55,322 nucleotides of DNA from Candidatus Abyssobacteria bacterium SURF_5 (GTDB lineage: Bacteria; Abyssobacteria; SURF-5): assembly GCA_003598085.1 (NCBI GenBank), contig QZKU01000039.1, forward strand, positions 1-55,322, in the 5' to 3' direction. Numbering within the stretch: the first letter of the stretch is position 1; each line of letters begins with the position of its first letter. The translations under genes and the position numbers were made by a program. Shown here piece after piece: positions 1 through 8,153 of the stretch. The notes beneath the pieces are model-generated. The model was not told the origin of the DNA. It saw nothing but the letters and a program-made list of their open reading frames with translations, and did not search any database.

Positions 1-146
1 AGAGAGCCAGAGAAAATGTAGTGCCTAGAGCTTTTTCTGTCTCTGTAAGTTCTTGATACAAAATAGCTTAATTTTTCAAACTGTCGAAAATGAGTCAAAT
101 TTTGGATGGATGATCTGATTTCCTTTCTCAGTCGAATCGACGCAAG

Positions 147-1424
147 CTATGCCATGCTAAAGAGGAGTTCGAGGAAGAACCGGACCTCCTGTTCGGTATA
201 GGCGCTTGCCTCGATATTGGCGCGGGCATCCTCGATCACCCGGTCAACGTCGCGCCACTTCAGATACAGCGGCAGTTTGCTTTCATATTCGATGCCCAAC
301 GCCCGGCCCACCAGCGCCACGAAATTCACCACTTCAAATGGGTACCCCTGAGCTAGTCCCCTGAACGTTCGATTACAGCTCAAACACTGAGTAACCAGCA
401 GTTCCGCGCCCGACTTCTTCGCCTCTTCCATCAGCAGCAGCCCCATCTGCTTTGCAGCGGCCGGGTCGTGCTGTGCCGCCGGACTGCCGCAGCAGCGCGT
501 CTCTTTGCCGCGGTGCTCCAACTCGACCAGCCGGATTCCCGGGATCGCCTTCACTGCTTTTCTTGATCCTTCGAACTCGCCAAGGCCGCGCCCGAGCTGG
601 CACGGATCGTGAATTGCGACCGTTTTCCTGATCGGCTTCTCGAATTTCAGGCGGTCGATGTTTTCGGCAAGAAATTGCGATAGGTGCATGGTCCGAAACG
701 GCAGGCCTGAACAGTCGAAAAAACTCTCGCTCAACCGGATCATGCAGCCGGGACAAAAGAGGACCGCTGTATGCGGCGTGAATGCGGAAATCGACTGGAC
801 AAGACGATCCCCAAATTCGCCGCATTCCTCAGCCTTGCCGGCCAGCATATAGGCGCCGCCGCAGCAATGCGCGATCCCGCCCAGGGTGACATGGTTCAAC
901 TCCATCCGGTCGAGAATATCCAGGCACGCGAACAAATGGTCCGGCATCGTATGCAGCCCGCAACCGGGGAAAAAAACGACGTCGGCATGCGCGGGAGAAA
1001 CGGGCGCCTCCGTAATCCACCGCTTCCGTGATGGGTCGGTCAGCAGCGCCGACATGATACCGAAGTAATTGAAATGCTCGCCCGCAAGCGCAAACGAATA
1101 TGCCGGCGGCGCAGCGTGGCCGCGCCTGATCAATTCCATCCTCGAGATGATTCCGGTCTGAGCCGGGTTCAGACCCTGCGGGCAAACACCTTTACAGAAA
1201 TGGCAACCCATACAGGAGAAGGCCATATCATACACCGCATCGGATGCCTCGCCGCCTTTGAGGAAAGCGATTCGCGCCGCCTGCAACTGCGCCGTATCCT
1301 TTTCGGCATAGCGGGAAAACGGCCGTATCGGACATACGCTCAAACACGTGCCGCATTCTTTGCAGCCCTCAATGATCTCCTGCTTGTCGTGAGCCATCCG
1401 TTCGATGAAGCTTGCGCCTGCCAT
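147..1424 (-). CDS. (Fe-S)-binding oxidoreductase with two 4Fe-4S sites and CCG domains
   Basis: A 425-residue cytosolic electron-transfer protein of the GlpC / heterodisulfide reductase D-like group. The N-terminus has two ferredoxin-type motifs, CKECGTCLSVCP and CMGCHFCKGVCP. The rest is a pair of cysteine-rich CCG domains, recognisable from FFPGCG, HCCGGA, FCPGCM, TRCCGSPAAQ and QCLSCNRTF. Such proteins usually pass electrons between a flavoprotein dehydrogenase and a quinone or another Fe-S partner, but no partner dehydrogenase is adjacent, so the substrate is open. The ATG is preceded by GGAGG at good spacing. A good promoter lies just upstream, so the gene is probably transcribed separately from the efflux operon behind it. 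Family is clear; specific role is not. Confidence 0.85.
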   Translation of the reverse strand: MAGASFIERMAHDKQEIIEGCKECGTCLSVCPIRPFSRYAEKDTAQLQAARIAFLKGGEASDAVYDMAFSCMGCHFCKGVCPQGLNPAQTGIISRMELIRRGHAAPPAYSFALAGEHFNYFGIMSALLTDPSRKRWITEAPVSPAHADVVFFPGCGLHTMPDHLFACLDILDRMELNHVTLGGIAHCCGGAYMLAGKAEECGEFGDRLVQSISAFTPHTAVLFCPGCMIRLSESFFDCSGLPFRTMHLSQFLAENIDRLKFEKPIRKTVAIHDPCQLGRGLGEFEGSRKAVKAIPGIRLVELEHRGKETRCCGSPAAQHDPAAAKQMGLLLMEEAKKSGAELLVTQCLSCNRTFRGLAQGYPFEVVNFVALVGRALGIEYESKLPLYLKWRDVDRVIEDARANIEASAYTEQEVRFFLELLFSMA

Positions 1425-1481
1425 ATGTCCTCCGCGATCGCGTCGAGAAAAAACAAAGAGTCAATGAGCTTCAACTGAATG

Positions 1482-1510
1482 ATTATAATGACGCGTTAAC
1501 TTCTTTTCAA
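1482..1510 (-). promoter_or_regulatory. sigma-70-type promoter for the Fe-S oxidoreductase
   Basis: On the minus strand TTGAAA (1505-1510), a 17-base spacer and a perfect TATAAT (1482-1487) stand about 60 bases before the start codon at 1424. The site is in the 125-base gap after the efflux permease gene, which supports independent transcription. Confidence 0.6.
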
Positions 1511-1549
1511 GGCACCGAGACGGGAGGAGAATTGGACGGGTTGCCGAGG

Positions 1550-2761
1550 TCACTCATATCGAAGCGCATCGATCGGGTTGAGGCGCGCAGCCTTTCGAGC
1601 GGGAAAATATCCGAAAACAATTCCCACCAGCCCGGAGAAGATGAAGGCAATCGTGACAATTCCTCCATTGAACACGAACGGAATCTTCAGAAAATGGGCG
1701 CCGCCGGCCGCCGCCGAAAGCCCGAGTATGATCCCGATGAGTCCACCAAAAGAGGAGAGGACCACGGCTTCCACCAGAAACTGTATCATTACCTCGCGCT
1801 CGAGCGCTCCGATGGCCAGCCGCGTGCCGATCTCACGGGTTCTTTCCGTGACGGAAACCAGCATGATGTTCATGATACCGATGCCGCCGACCAGCAGACT
1901 GATTGCGGCCACGGCGCCCACAAGCGCCGTAAGCATCCGGGTCGTGCTCGTCATCGTACTGATAATCTCTTTCATGTCGTGCAAATGAAAATCATCCTCG
2001 TCCTCCAGCGAGATGCGGCGGCGCTCGCGCAGCAGCCGCTCGATATCACTCTGCACTTTTTCCGTCGAAACGCCCTCTTGCGCCGTCACCAGAATGGCGC
2101 TGACGTCCTGATTGCCCGCAATGCGCCGCTGGAACGTTCTCAAAGGAATGAGCACGAAATCATCCTGGTCCATTCCCGTGCTTGATTGCCCCTTTGCTTT
2201 GAGAACTCCGACAACGCGGCATGATAGTTTCTCAAGACGCAACGACGAACCGATCGGATTTTGCGGTCCGAACAATTTCTCCCGAACCATTGATCCGATT
2301 ATGCAGACCGGCTTGCCGCCTCGGAGCTCGCTTTCGTTGAATAGTCGCCCCGATTCAAGCGTCCAGTTGCGCACGATGAGAAAAGCGTTCGTGCTGCCGG
2401 TAACGGTGGTGGACCAGTTGTCGTTTGCCACGATTGCTTGAAGCGATCTGGATGCAACAGGGGCTGCCGCGATGACACCGCGGATTTCCTCCTCGATTGC
2501 AGCGGCGTCCTTCAAATCGAATGGCCGCTCCGCCGAGCGCGTGCCGCCGGGCCCCCGGAATCCCTGCCCCTGGTGCACCTGGAGCAGGTTTGCGCCGAGG
2601 CTGGAGATCTCAGTTGCTACCTGAGCGGTTACGCCGTCGCCCAGCGTCACCATGGTAATGACTGCGGCGACTCCGATGATGATCCCGAGAACAGTGAGAG
2701 AAGAGCGCAACACGTTGCGGCGAATTTCCCTCGATGCCAGCAGAATCATATTCCACCACAT
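1550..2761 (-). CDS. MacB-like ABC transporter permease (FtsX family)
   Basis: A 403-residue inner-membrane permease of the MacB/FtsX type. It has one N-terminal transmembrane segment (about residues 16-38), a large periplasmic MacB-PCD domain (about 45-270) and three C-terminal membrane segments with the hallmark [21 protein letters not shown] region. In MacB of E. coli the ATPase and permease are fused; here the ATPase is the separate gene just upstream, overlapping by 16 bases. With the adaptor and outer membrane factor it would form a tripartite pump working by mechanotransmission on periplasmic substrates such as drugs, siderophores or lipids. It is the last gene of the TetR-led operon. 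Substrate cannot be read from sequence. Confidence 0.92.
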   Translation of the reverse strand: MWWNMILLASREIRRNVLRSSLTVLGIIIGVAAVITMVTLGDGVTAQVATEISSLGANLLQVHQGQGFRGPGGTRSAERPFDLKDAAAIEEEIRGVIAAAPVASRSLQAIVANDNWSTTVTGSTNAFLIVRNWTLESGRLFNESELRGGKPVCIIGSMVREKLFGPQNPIGSSLRLEKLSCRVVGVLKAKGQSSTGMDQDDFVLIPLRTFQRRIAGNQDVSAILVTAQEGVSTEKVQSDIERLLRERRRISLEDEDDFHLHDMKEIISTMTSTTRMLTALVGAVAAISLLVGGIGIMNIMLVSVTERTREIGTRLAIGALEREVMIQFLVEAVVLSSFGGLIGIILGLSAAAGGAHFLKIPFVFNGGIVTIAFIFSGLVGIVFGYFPARKAARLNPIDALRYE

Positions 2762-3495
2762 CCGGCAGGCCCTCCATTCTGCGCATCGTTTTCAATGGCG
2801 CCATCGAGAAAATGGACAATTCGCTTTGCATATGAGGCCATTTCGGCGGAATGTGTCACCATGACGATCGTGATGCCGCGCTCGCTGTTGAACCTGGTGA
2901 GCAGTTGCATGATCTCCCGGCTCCGGGCCGAGTCCAGATTTCCCGTCGGCTCGTCGGCCAGCAGGATCGACGGACTGGTAACGATGGCGCGAGCAATGGC
3001 AACCCGCTGTTGCTGCCCGCCCGACAACTCGCCGGGGGTATGCTTCTCCCATCCTTTAAGCCCGACGGCGGCGAGCGCCTCGCGGGCGAGCGCGTGCCGC
3101 TCGGCCGGCCGCAGACCCCGATAGATCAGGGGAATTTCGACGTTCTCGAGCGCACGGGTTCGGTTCAGCAGATTGTATCCCTGGAAGACAAACCCGAGGT
3201 AGTTGCGTCGTAAAAGCGCGCGCTGGTTGCGCGTCAACGTTCCTACTGCTATCCCCCTGAACAGATAACTTCCGGAGGTCGGAACATCGAGGCATCCAAG
3301 GATGTTCATGCAGGTGGATTTTCCCGAGCCGCTCGGGCCCATTACCGCAATGAATTCGCCTTCACTGATGAGAAGATCGATCCCGCACAGCGCCTCCATG
3401 GCCGCCTGGCCCTCGCCATACACTTTGCGCACACGCTTCAACTCGATCAGCGGGCGGCCCCGCTGGTCATTCCCCCCGTTGATGGTTCCCGTCAT
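2746..3495 (-). CDS. ABC transporter ATP-binding protein (MacB/LolD type)
   Basis: A 249-residue cytoplasmic ATPase that powers the adjoining permease. Motifs in order are Walker [11 protein letters not shown]-loop in FQGYNLLN, signature LSGGQQQR, Walker [13 protein letters not shown] and the switch histidine in MVTHS. Length and motif spacing match LolD/MacB-type ATPases. Its ATG overlaps the stop codon of the adaptor gene by four bases (ATGA), and its 3' end overlaps the permease start, so the three proteins are translationally coupled. The C-terminal tail after the H-loop is glycine-rich and probably unimportant. Confidence 0.95.
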   Translation of the reverse strand: MTGTINGGNDQRGRPLIELKRVRKVYGEGQAAMEALCGIDLLISEGEFIAVMGPSGSGKSTCMNILGCLDVPTSGSYLFRGIAVGTLTRNQRALLRRNYLGFVFQGYNLLNRTRALENVEIPLIYRGLRPAERHALAREALAAVGLKGWEKHTPGELSGGQQQRVAIARAIVTSPSILLADEPTGNLDSARSREIMQLLTRFNSERGITIVMVTHSAEMASYAKRIVHFLDGAIENDAQNGGPAGCGGI

Positions 3496-4781
3496 TTTCG
3501 AGCTTCCTCCAGGCCCACCAGCAGAGGAGTTCCCTCCTCAATTTCTCCGGAAACAATTTCTGTCATGCTTCCGTCCGTCGACCCCACAGTGATCGAGATG
3601 GCCGCGGGGTTCCCGTCCTTAAGCGTCCATACCAGCTTTTCCCCTTTGGGCCCTTGCGATTCCTTATCACCCGGCCTGGAACGCCCCCACCGCGGGCGCG
3701 GAAGAAGCCTTCCCGTAAGCGTCGCGGGAGGCGCCTCTTTTTCTTCTGAAGGCGGTGAGAAGCGAAGCGCCGCGTTCGGCGCCAGAAGAGCGTTTTGAAC
3801 GTTTTTGACGGTTATATCGGCGGTCGCAGTCATTCCCGGTCGAAGCAGAAGGTCCGAGTTATTTACCTTCAGCGTGGTCTTGTAGGTGACTACACCGTTG
3901 ACGGTCTGGGAACCGTACCGAACCTGGGAAACTGTGGCATGAAAATCCATATCGGGATAGGCATCCACCGAAAAAACGGCGCCCTGCCCCTCTTTCACCT
4001 GTCCCACATCGGCTTCATCCACGTCAACATGAAGTTCCATCTGCGCGAGGTCCTCTGCCAGCATGAACAGAATCGGCGCCTGAAGCGAAGCAGCGACTGT
4101 CTGGCCCGGCTCGACCTCACGCGTAAGTACGACGCCATTAATCGGCGATTGAATAGCCGCCTTTGTGAGATCGGTTTCAGATGCATTCAGATTGGCTTCG
4201 GCCTCGGCTACCTGAGCGACCGCACTTGCCTCCGCCGCTTGCGCCCGCTGGAATGCGGCCTCTGCAATCTCGATGTCATGTTCCGAAGGCGCTCGCTTCT
4301 CAGTTTTCTCCCACACCTCTTTCATCCGCTGCAGGGTGCTGCGGGTTTCCACGACATTCGCCTTCGCCTCAAGAACTCTCGCGCGCGCCGCCTCGAGCGC
4401 GGCTCGGAATTTTACCACCTGAGCTGTCAGTTTCTCCGTGTCCAGTCGTGCCAGCACCTGCCCGACCTCTACCGTGTCGTTATCATCCACCTCTACGCTT
4501 TCAATGATGCCCGATAACTCGCTGCCCACTTCCACCTGATTCGTCGGCTGCAATGTTCCGGTTGCGCTTATCGTCACGATCAAATCGCCTCGCTGCGCCG
4601 GCAATGTCTCATATTTCGGAACTCTTGCGATCGCGGAGGTCCGGCGCCATGTGACTGCCGCGAATATCACCGCTGCCAAAAGCGCGGTCACAATGAGGAT
4701 TTGCTTTAGTTTTCTCGCGCGTCCCTGTGCGGGCCCGACTCCTAAGGTCTGCGCGACATTCTGTTCCGGTCTCTCTGTCAA
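3492..4781 (-). CDS. Efflux periplasmic adaptor (MacA/HlyD family)
   Basis: A membrane-anchored adaptor that bridges the inner-membrane permease and the outer-membrane channel. One transmembrane anchor near the N-terminus (ILIVTALLAAVIFAAV) is followed by a lipoyl/biotinyl-like half-motif (GTLQPTNQVEVGSELSGI), a long alpha-helical hairpin rich in Ala, Glu and Lys, and a beta-barrel part. I choose the TTG at 4781 (429 residues) because GGGGGA lies six bases upstream; the more distal TTG at 4835 would run 41 bases into the outer membrane factor gene. A Pro/Arg/Gly-rich insert near the C-terminus (about residues 345-370) is unusual and may be a flexible loop. Family call is secure. Confidence 0.9.
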   Translation of the reverse strand: MTERPEQNVAQTLGVGPAQGRARKLKQILIVTALLAAVIFAAVTWRRTSAIARVPKYETLPAQRGDLIVTISATGTLQPTNQVEVGSELSGIIESVEVDDNDTVEVGQVLARLDTEKLTAQVVKFRAALEAARARVLEAKANVVETRSTLQRMKEVWEKTEKRAPSEHDIEIAEAAFQRAQAAEASAVAQVAEAEANLNASETDLTKAAIQSPINGVVLTREVEPGQTVAASLQAPILFMLAEDLAQMELHVDVDEADVGQVKEGQGAVFSVDAYPDMDFHATVSQVRYGSQTVNGVVTYKTTLKVNNSDLLLRPGMTATADITVKNVQNALLAPNAALRFSPPSEEKEAPPATLTGRLLPRPRWGRSRPGDKESQGPKGEKLVWTLKDGNPAAISITVGSTDGSMTEIVSGEIEEGTPLLVGLEEARK

Positions 4782-4794
4782 CTTCAGTCCCCCT

Positions 4795-6213
4795 TTATCC
4801 TTCAGTGGAAACAAGCGGCATCCATCCGCCGCCAAGTGCTCGGTAGAGACGGATCAAGTTCGATACCACCTCGCCCTCGCTTCTGGCCAATTGCTCCTCG
4901 AACGCCAGCAGCGAGCGCTGGGCATCCAGAACAATCTGAAAGTCGATCAACCCCGCGGCATATTGCATTTCGGCAAGCTCGGCTGCACGGGCCGCAGCCT
5001 CCGAAGCATTGAGCAGAGCCTGACGGCGAACCTGCTCATCGGCATAGGCGACCAGCGCGTTCTCGACCTCCTCCAACGCTGTCAAAATCGTAGTCTCGTA
5101 TTGCAGTAGCGCCTGCTCGGCAAGGGCATCTTGCACCACGATATTTTGGCGAATACTACCCGCGGTGAAAACGGGCACGCTGAAATTCGGCCCGTAGCGA
5201 TACGTATAGCTGCCGCCACGAAAAAGGGTATCAAGCGAGAGGGACTCGAGACCGATCGAGCCCGGCAATTGGAATCTCGGGTACAGATCGGCCGTCGCCA
5301 CGCCAATGCGCGCCGTTTGCGCGGCTACCCGCCGTTCCGCCCGGCGGATGTCGGGCCGGCGCCTTAAAGCGTCAGCAGGCACGCCGACAGCGACTTCAAG
5401 CGGAATCACCGGGATAGGTTCCGGTTGCGACAACACATCATCAAGGGCGCCCGGCCGGTCTCCGAGCAACACCGCGATCCGGTTCTTTGCCTGCTCGATC
5501 TCGACTCGAAGCGGAGGAATCTGAGCGTGCGTGCTCTCGAGATTAGACGTGGCTTCCTCAAGATCAAGTCGGCTCGTCAGGCCGGCCTCAAAGCGAGCAA
5601 GCACAAGTTCATATGTGTCCTGCTGCTTCTCGAGATTGGATTCCGAAACGGATATCCGCGCCTGTAGCGTGCGCACGTTGATATAATTCAGCGCGACCTC
5701 CGAAACCAGTATCACCAGCACGTCGTGCAGGTCGGCCTCGCTCGCCTCGAGCTCTGCCACAGCCGCCTCGACCGAACGCCTCACACCTCCAAAAATATCC
5801 AATTCCCATGCTGCATCAAAACCGGTCGAATAAAAGTCTGCTCTCTCTCCGCTGCCTGTCTGCCCGCTGCTGCGGCTGTAGCTCCTGTCGCCGCCGCCGG
5901 TAATGGAAGGAAAGAGGCCGGCCCTGTTGATGCCCACGACCGCACGGGCTTCTCGAATGCGTGAAACCGCTTCGAGCAGGCCTAGGTTGTCCCTGCTCGC
6001 CCGCTCAATCAGGTTCGTCAAGATTGGGTCATTCAATATCGACCACCAACCGGCCAGTTCGGAAATATCGGGATTTTCGCCGCTCAGCCCACCCCTCGGT
6101 TCCGAACTCCATTGATCAGGCGCCGAAACTGTGGGAGAAACATAATTCGGTCCGACCGCCGCACATCCCGTTATCAACAACACCATCAGGATTGCAGAAA
6201 TCTTTTTCGTCAT
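4795..6213 (-). CDS. Outer membrane efflux lipoprotein (NodT/OprM type TolC family)
   Basis: A 472-residue outer membrane factor forming the exit duct of the tripartite pump. The signal peptide ends in a lipobox, LITGC, with the lipidated Cys at residue 17. Two repeated OEP halves follow; typical segments are AAWELDIFGG, the RRPDIRRAER motif that opens the second half, and FDIQ-like text near the end (GLIDFQIVLDAQRSLL). The start overlaps the tetR stop codon by four bases (ATGA), and the adaptor start follows 13 bases after this stop. Export by the general secretion pathway and signal peptidase II is inferred from the N-terminus. Confidence 0.93.
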   Translation of the reverse strand: MTKKISAILMVLLITGCAAVGPNYVSPTVSAPDQWSSEPRGGLSGENPDISELAGWWSILNDPILTNLIERASRDNLGLLEAVSRIREARAVVGINRAGLFPSITGGGDRSYSRSSGQTGSGERADFYSTGFDAAWELDIFGGVRRSVEAAVAELEASEADLHDVLVILVSEVALNYINVRTLQARISVSESNLEKQQDTYELVLARFEAGLTSRLDLEEATSNLESTHAQIPPLRVEIEQAKNRIAVLLGDRPGALDDVLSQPEPIPVIPLEVAVGVPADALRRRPDIRRAERRVAAQTARIGVATADLYPRFQLPGSIGLESLSLDTLFRGGSYTYRYGPNFSVPVFTAGSIRQNIVVQDALAEQALLQYETTILTALEEVENALVAYADEQVRRQALLNASEAAARAAELAEMQYAAGLIDFQIVLDAQRSLLAFEEQLARSEGEVVSNLIRLYRALGGGWMPLVSTEG

Positions 6214-6875
6214 CCTACCGCTTTCTCAGTCTCAATATCCTGCCGCACGCGCAAGATGCCCGCCAATGAGAAGTTCGCGATGTGCCGCGCCAGGAATTCG
6301 ACTTCATCTCTGGTGGCAGTTCCCTTTCTGAGCAGCGGCGGGGCCTGAGGGCTGTGAATTTGGGCCTGCGACATGATTTGCCCCATGACGCTCGAACCGC
6401 ATAATTCGATATGGTCGCCGGTGGCTCTCTCTCCAAGAAGATCGCGAACTATGACAGACAAAAGGTGTCGCGTTTTTGCTATCTCCTCATTGATTATGGA
6501 GAGTACCGCCGGTCGGGGGGCCATCCGTTCGTGCGCGAGGAGGACGCCCTGCCAGGCAGGCCGTTCCGGATCAAGAAATCTGTAAAGCAGATTGCGAACC
6601 AGCGTCTGCAGCCGCGATTCGGCGGATTGGCTGTCATCCATGTCCTTATCGACCGGGAAACTCTCTCTCATTCCCTCCAAGATGGAGATCATGACATCCT
6701 CATATAGACTCTCCTTGTCTCGGAAATAATAATTTACGGCGGCAACATTGGCTTCTGCAACGTCAGTTATATCCTTAACCGTAGTCTCTTTAAATCCTTT
6801 TTCAGAAAAGAGTTTCCCGGCAGCCTCTATCAACCTTTCTCGCGTGGATTTGCTGTGCCTCAGTTGCCGTTGCAT
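6210..6875 (-). CDS. TetR/AcrR-family regulator of the efflux operon
   Basis: A 221-residue repressor-type protein. The N-terminal helix-turn-helix is typical (TRERLIEAAGKLFSEKGF followed by TTVKDI and NYYFRDKESLYEDV). The C-terminal ligand domain resembles the CecR/YbiH group (DUF1956), seen in RFLDPERPAWQGVLLAHERMAPRPA. ATG 6875 is taken as the start; a GTG at 6878 and a TTG at 6896 are in frame alternatives, and the AAAGG upstream fits the GTG/ATG pair better than the TTG. As first gene of the operon behind a strong promoter with a palindrome at the transcription start, it probably represses itself and the pump until a ligand binds. Confidence 0.9.
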   Translation of the reverse strand: MQRQLRHSKSTRERLIEAAGKLFSEKGFKETTVKDITDVAEANVAAVNYYFRDKESLYEDVMISILEGMRESFPVDKDMDDSQSAESRLQTLVRNLLYRFLDPERPAWQGVLLAHERMAPRPAVLSIINEEIAKTRHLLSVIVRDLLGERATGDHIELCGSSVMGQIMSQAQIHSPQAPPLLRKGTATRDEVEFLARHIANFSLAGILRVRQDIETEKAVG

Positions 6876-6907
6876 CACCGTTTCCCGACCTTTCAAGCGA
6901 AGATTTC

Positions 6908-6919
6908 AAATGAACATTT
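6908..6919. promoter_or_regulatory. Candidate TetR operator (12-bp palindrome)
   Basis: AAATGAACATTT is a perfect inverted repeat with a two-base centre. It sits immediately after the expected transcription start of the tetR-efflux promoter (about 6921), where a bound repressor would block RNA polymerase. It is also inside a direct repeat of ATTTCAA. Assignment to this regulator is by position only. Confidence 0.4.
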
Positions 6920-6927
6920 CAAGCAGA

Positions 6928-6956
6928 ATTATAGATCGAGAAACTATTCCTGTCAA
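6928..6956 (-). promoter_or_regulatory. Consensus sigma-70 promoter of the tetR-efflux operon
   Basis: On the minus strand a perfect TTGACA (6951-6956), exactly 17 bases and a perfect TATAAT (6928-6933). It lies about 50 bases before the regulator's start codon. A full-consensus promoter would be strongly active unless repressed, which fits control by the TetR protein it expresses. Confidence 0.82.
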
Positions 6957-7063
6957 GTCCTCCTCGAAAATCACACACACAGAATGAATAACGAGTTCAT
7001 GGCCGCGTCTGTTATAATGACTAAACCGGATGCATTCTCGTTCGTCTAACAAGGGGAAAGCAA

Positions 7064-8101
7064 ATGGAAGCTTTGATAAAGCTCAGCAGTGTAATGGGGC
7101 TGTCGCTGACGTCAGGAGTCAATCTTTATGCCACGGTGGCGGTCGTCGGACTTGTCTCAAAGTTCAACATGATAAAAGGTCTGCCGCCGGAGTTTCAGGC
7201 ATTCGATAATGACGCGGTAATTTTTCTTGCCATTGCTCTCTATCTTTGCGAATTTGCCGTTGACAAGATTCCCGGGTTCGACAGCCTTTGGGACAGCATC
7301 CATACAATTATCCGTCCCTTCGGCGCCGCGCTGGTATCGTTGACCATTGTTGGCGAAGCCGATCCGTCTGTTGAAGTGCTTACCGCCTTGTTGGGATCGA
7401 GTCTGGCTCTGGCCACGCATACGGCGAAAGCGGGAACCCGATTGGTCGTTAACACGAGTCCTGAACCCTTTTCCAACATAGCTCTCAGTGTTGCGGAGGA
7501 CGTGGGCGTCGTTGGATTTTCATTGCTGGTGATCTCGCATCCTGTGATTTCCCTGATCATAAGCCTGATACTGTTGATCTTGCTTGTCTGGTTAGGACCG
7601 GGCCTATGGCGCGGCGCATTACTGGTTCTGAAGGCGATCGTGGTGAGGCTTTACACGATCTTTTCGGGCGCGGCCGCTGCTTCTCCTGAAGCGCTGCCCG
7701 ATGGAATTGCGGAATTGGTTGACGAGGAGTTTTCCAAAGGTGAACCGGTCCGTGCCACTATCCAAGGATATCTCCGCAAGGTAAAGGGCTGCGGCAGAAA
7801 CCGAAAAGGCTACATGATCCTCACGGATAAGAGGATTCTGTTCGTTTTCCGAAAGCTTTTCCGATCTCAGGTAAAATCTTGGGATCTTTCAGAGGTGGAA
7901 AAGGCAAAGCTTCAGAAGAAGCTTCTATTTGACATACTTGCGATCAAGAGCGATGGCAAGTTTTTTCAGGTTATTGTCCTCAAGAACAGGAGCGGCCTCG
8001 CAAGAAAGGCGCACGAATTACTTTCCGGAGCGACCGGCGCCGAGGATTCGGAAGCGCCGGCGGGACGAGGCGAGCCGCGACCGGGTATCGTCGACAGTTG
8101 A
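7064..8101 (+). CDS. DUF4126 membrane protein with C-terminal PH-like domain
   Basis: A 345-residue protein in two parts. Residues 1-205 match the DUF4126 pattern: Gly-rich hydrophobic helices, the SGVNLYATV start, the SLWDSIHTIIRP segment and a glycine/alanine-rich THTAKAG loop, ending in two strong transmembrane segments. Residues about 225-320 form a soluble, lysine-rich region (VRATIQGYLRKV, MILTDKRILFVFRK) resembling a bacterial PH-like domain, which usually binds lipid or protein at membranes. AGGGGAAAG precedes the ATG well. A TATAAT at 7013-7018 is a possible minus-10 element but has no clear partner. The biochemical function of DUF4126 is unknown to me. Confidence 0.75.
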   Translation: MEALIKLSSVMGLSLTSGVNLYATVAVVGLVSKFNMIKGLPPEFQAFDNDAVIFLAIALYLCEFAVDKIPGFDSLWDSIHTIIRPFGAALVSLTIVGEADPSVEVLTALLGSSLALATHTAKAGTRLVVNTSPEPFSNIALSVAEDVGVVGFSLLVISHPVISLIISLILLILLVWLGPGLWRGALLVLKAIVVRLYTIFSGAAAASPEALPDGIAELVDEEFSKGEPVRATIQGYLRKVKGCGRNRKGYMILTDKRILFVFRKLFRSQVKSWDLSEVEKAKLQKKLLFDILAIKSDGKFFQVIVLKNRSGLARKAHELLSGATGAEDSEAPAGRGEPRPGIVDS

Positions 8102-8153
8102 AACATCCCTCCTGAGAAAAACCTGGGACTCGCCATGCTCACCGCCAAAAGTA

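Noticed and set aside
1-146. Search for a gene or regulatory RNA at the left edge
   Set aside because: A short A+T-rich stretch with no ORF, hairpin or promoter I could support.
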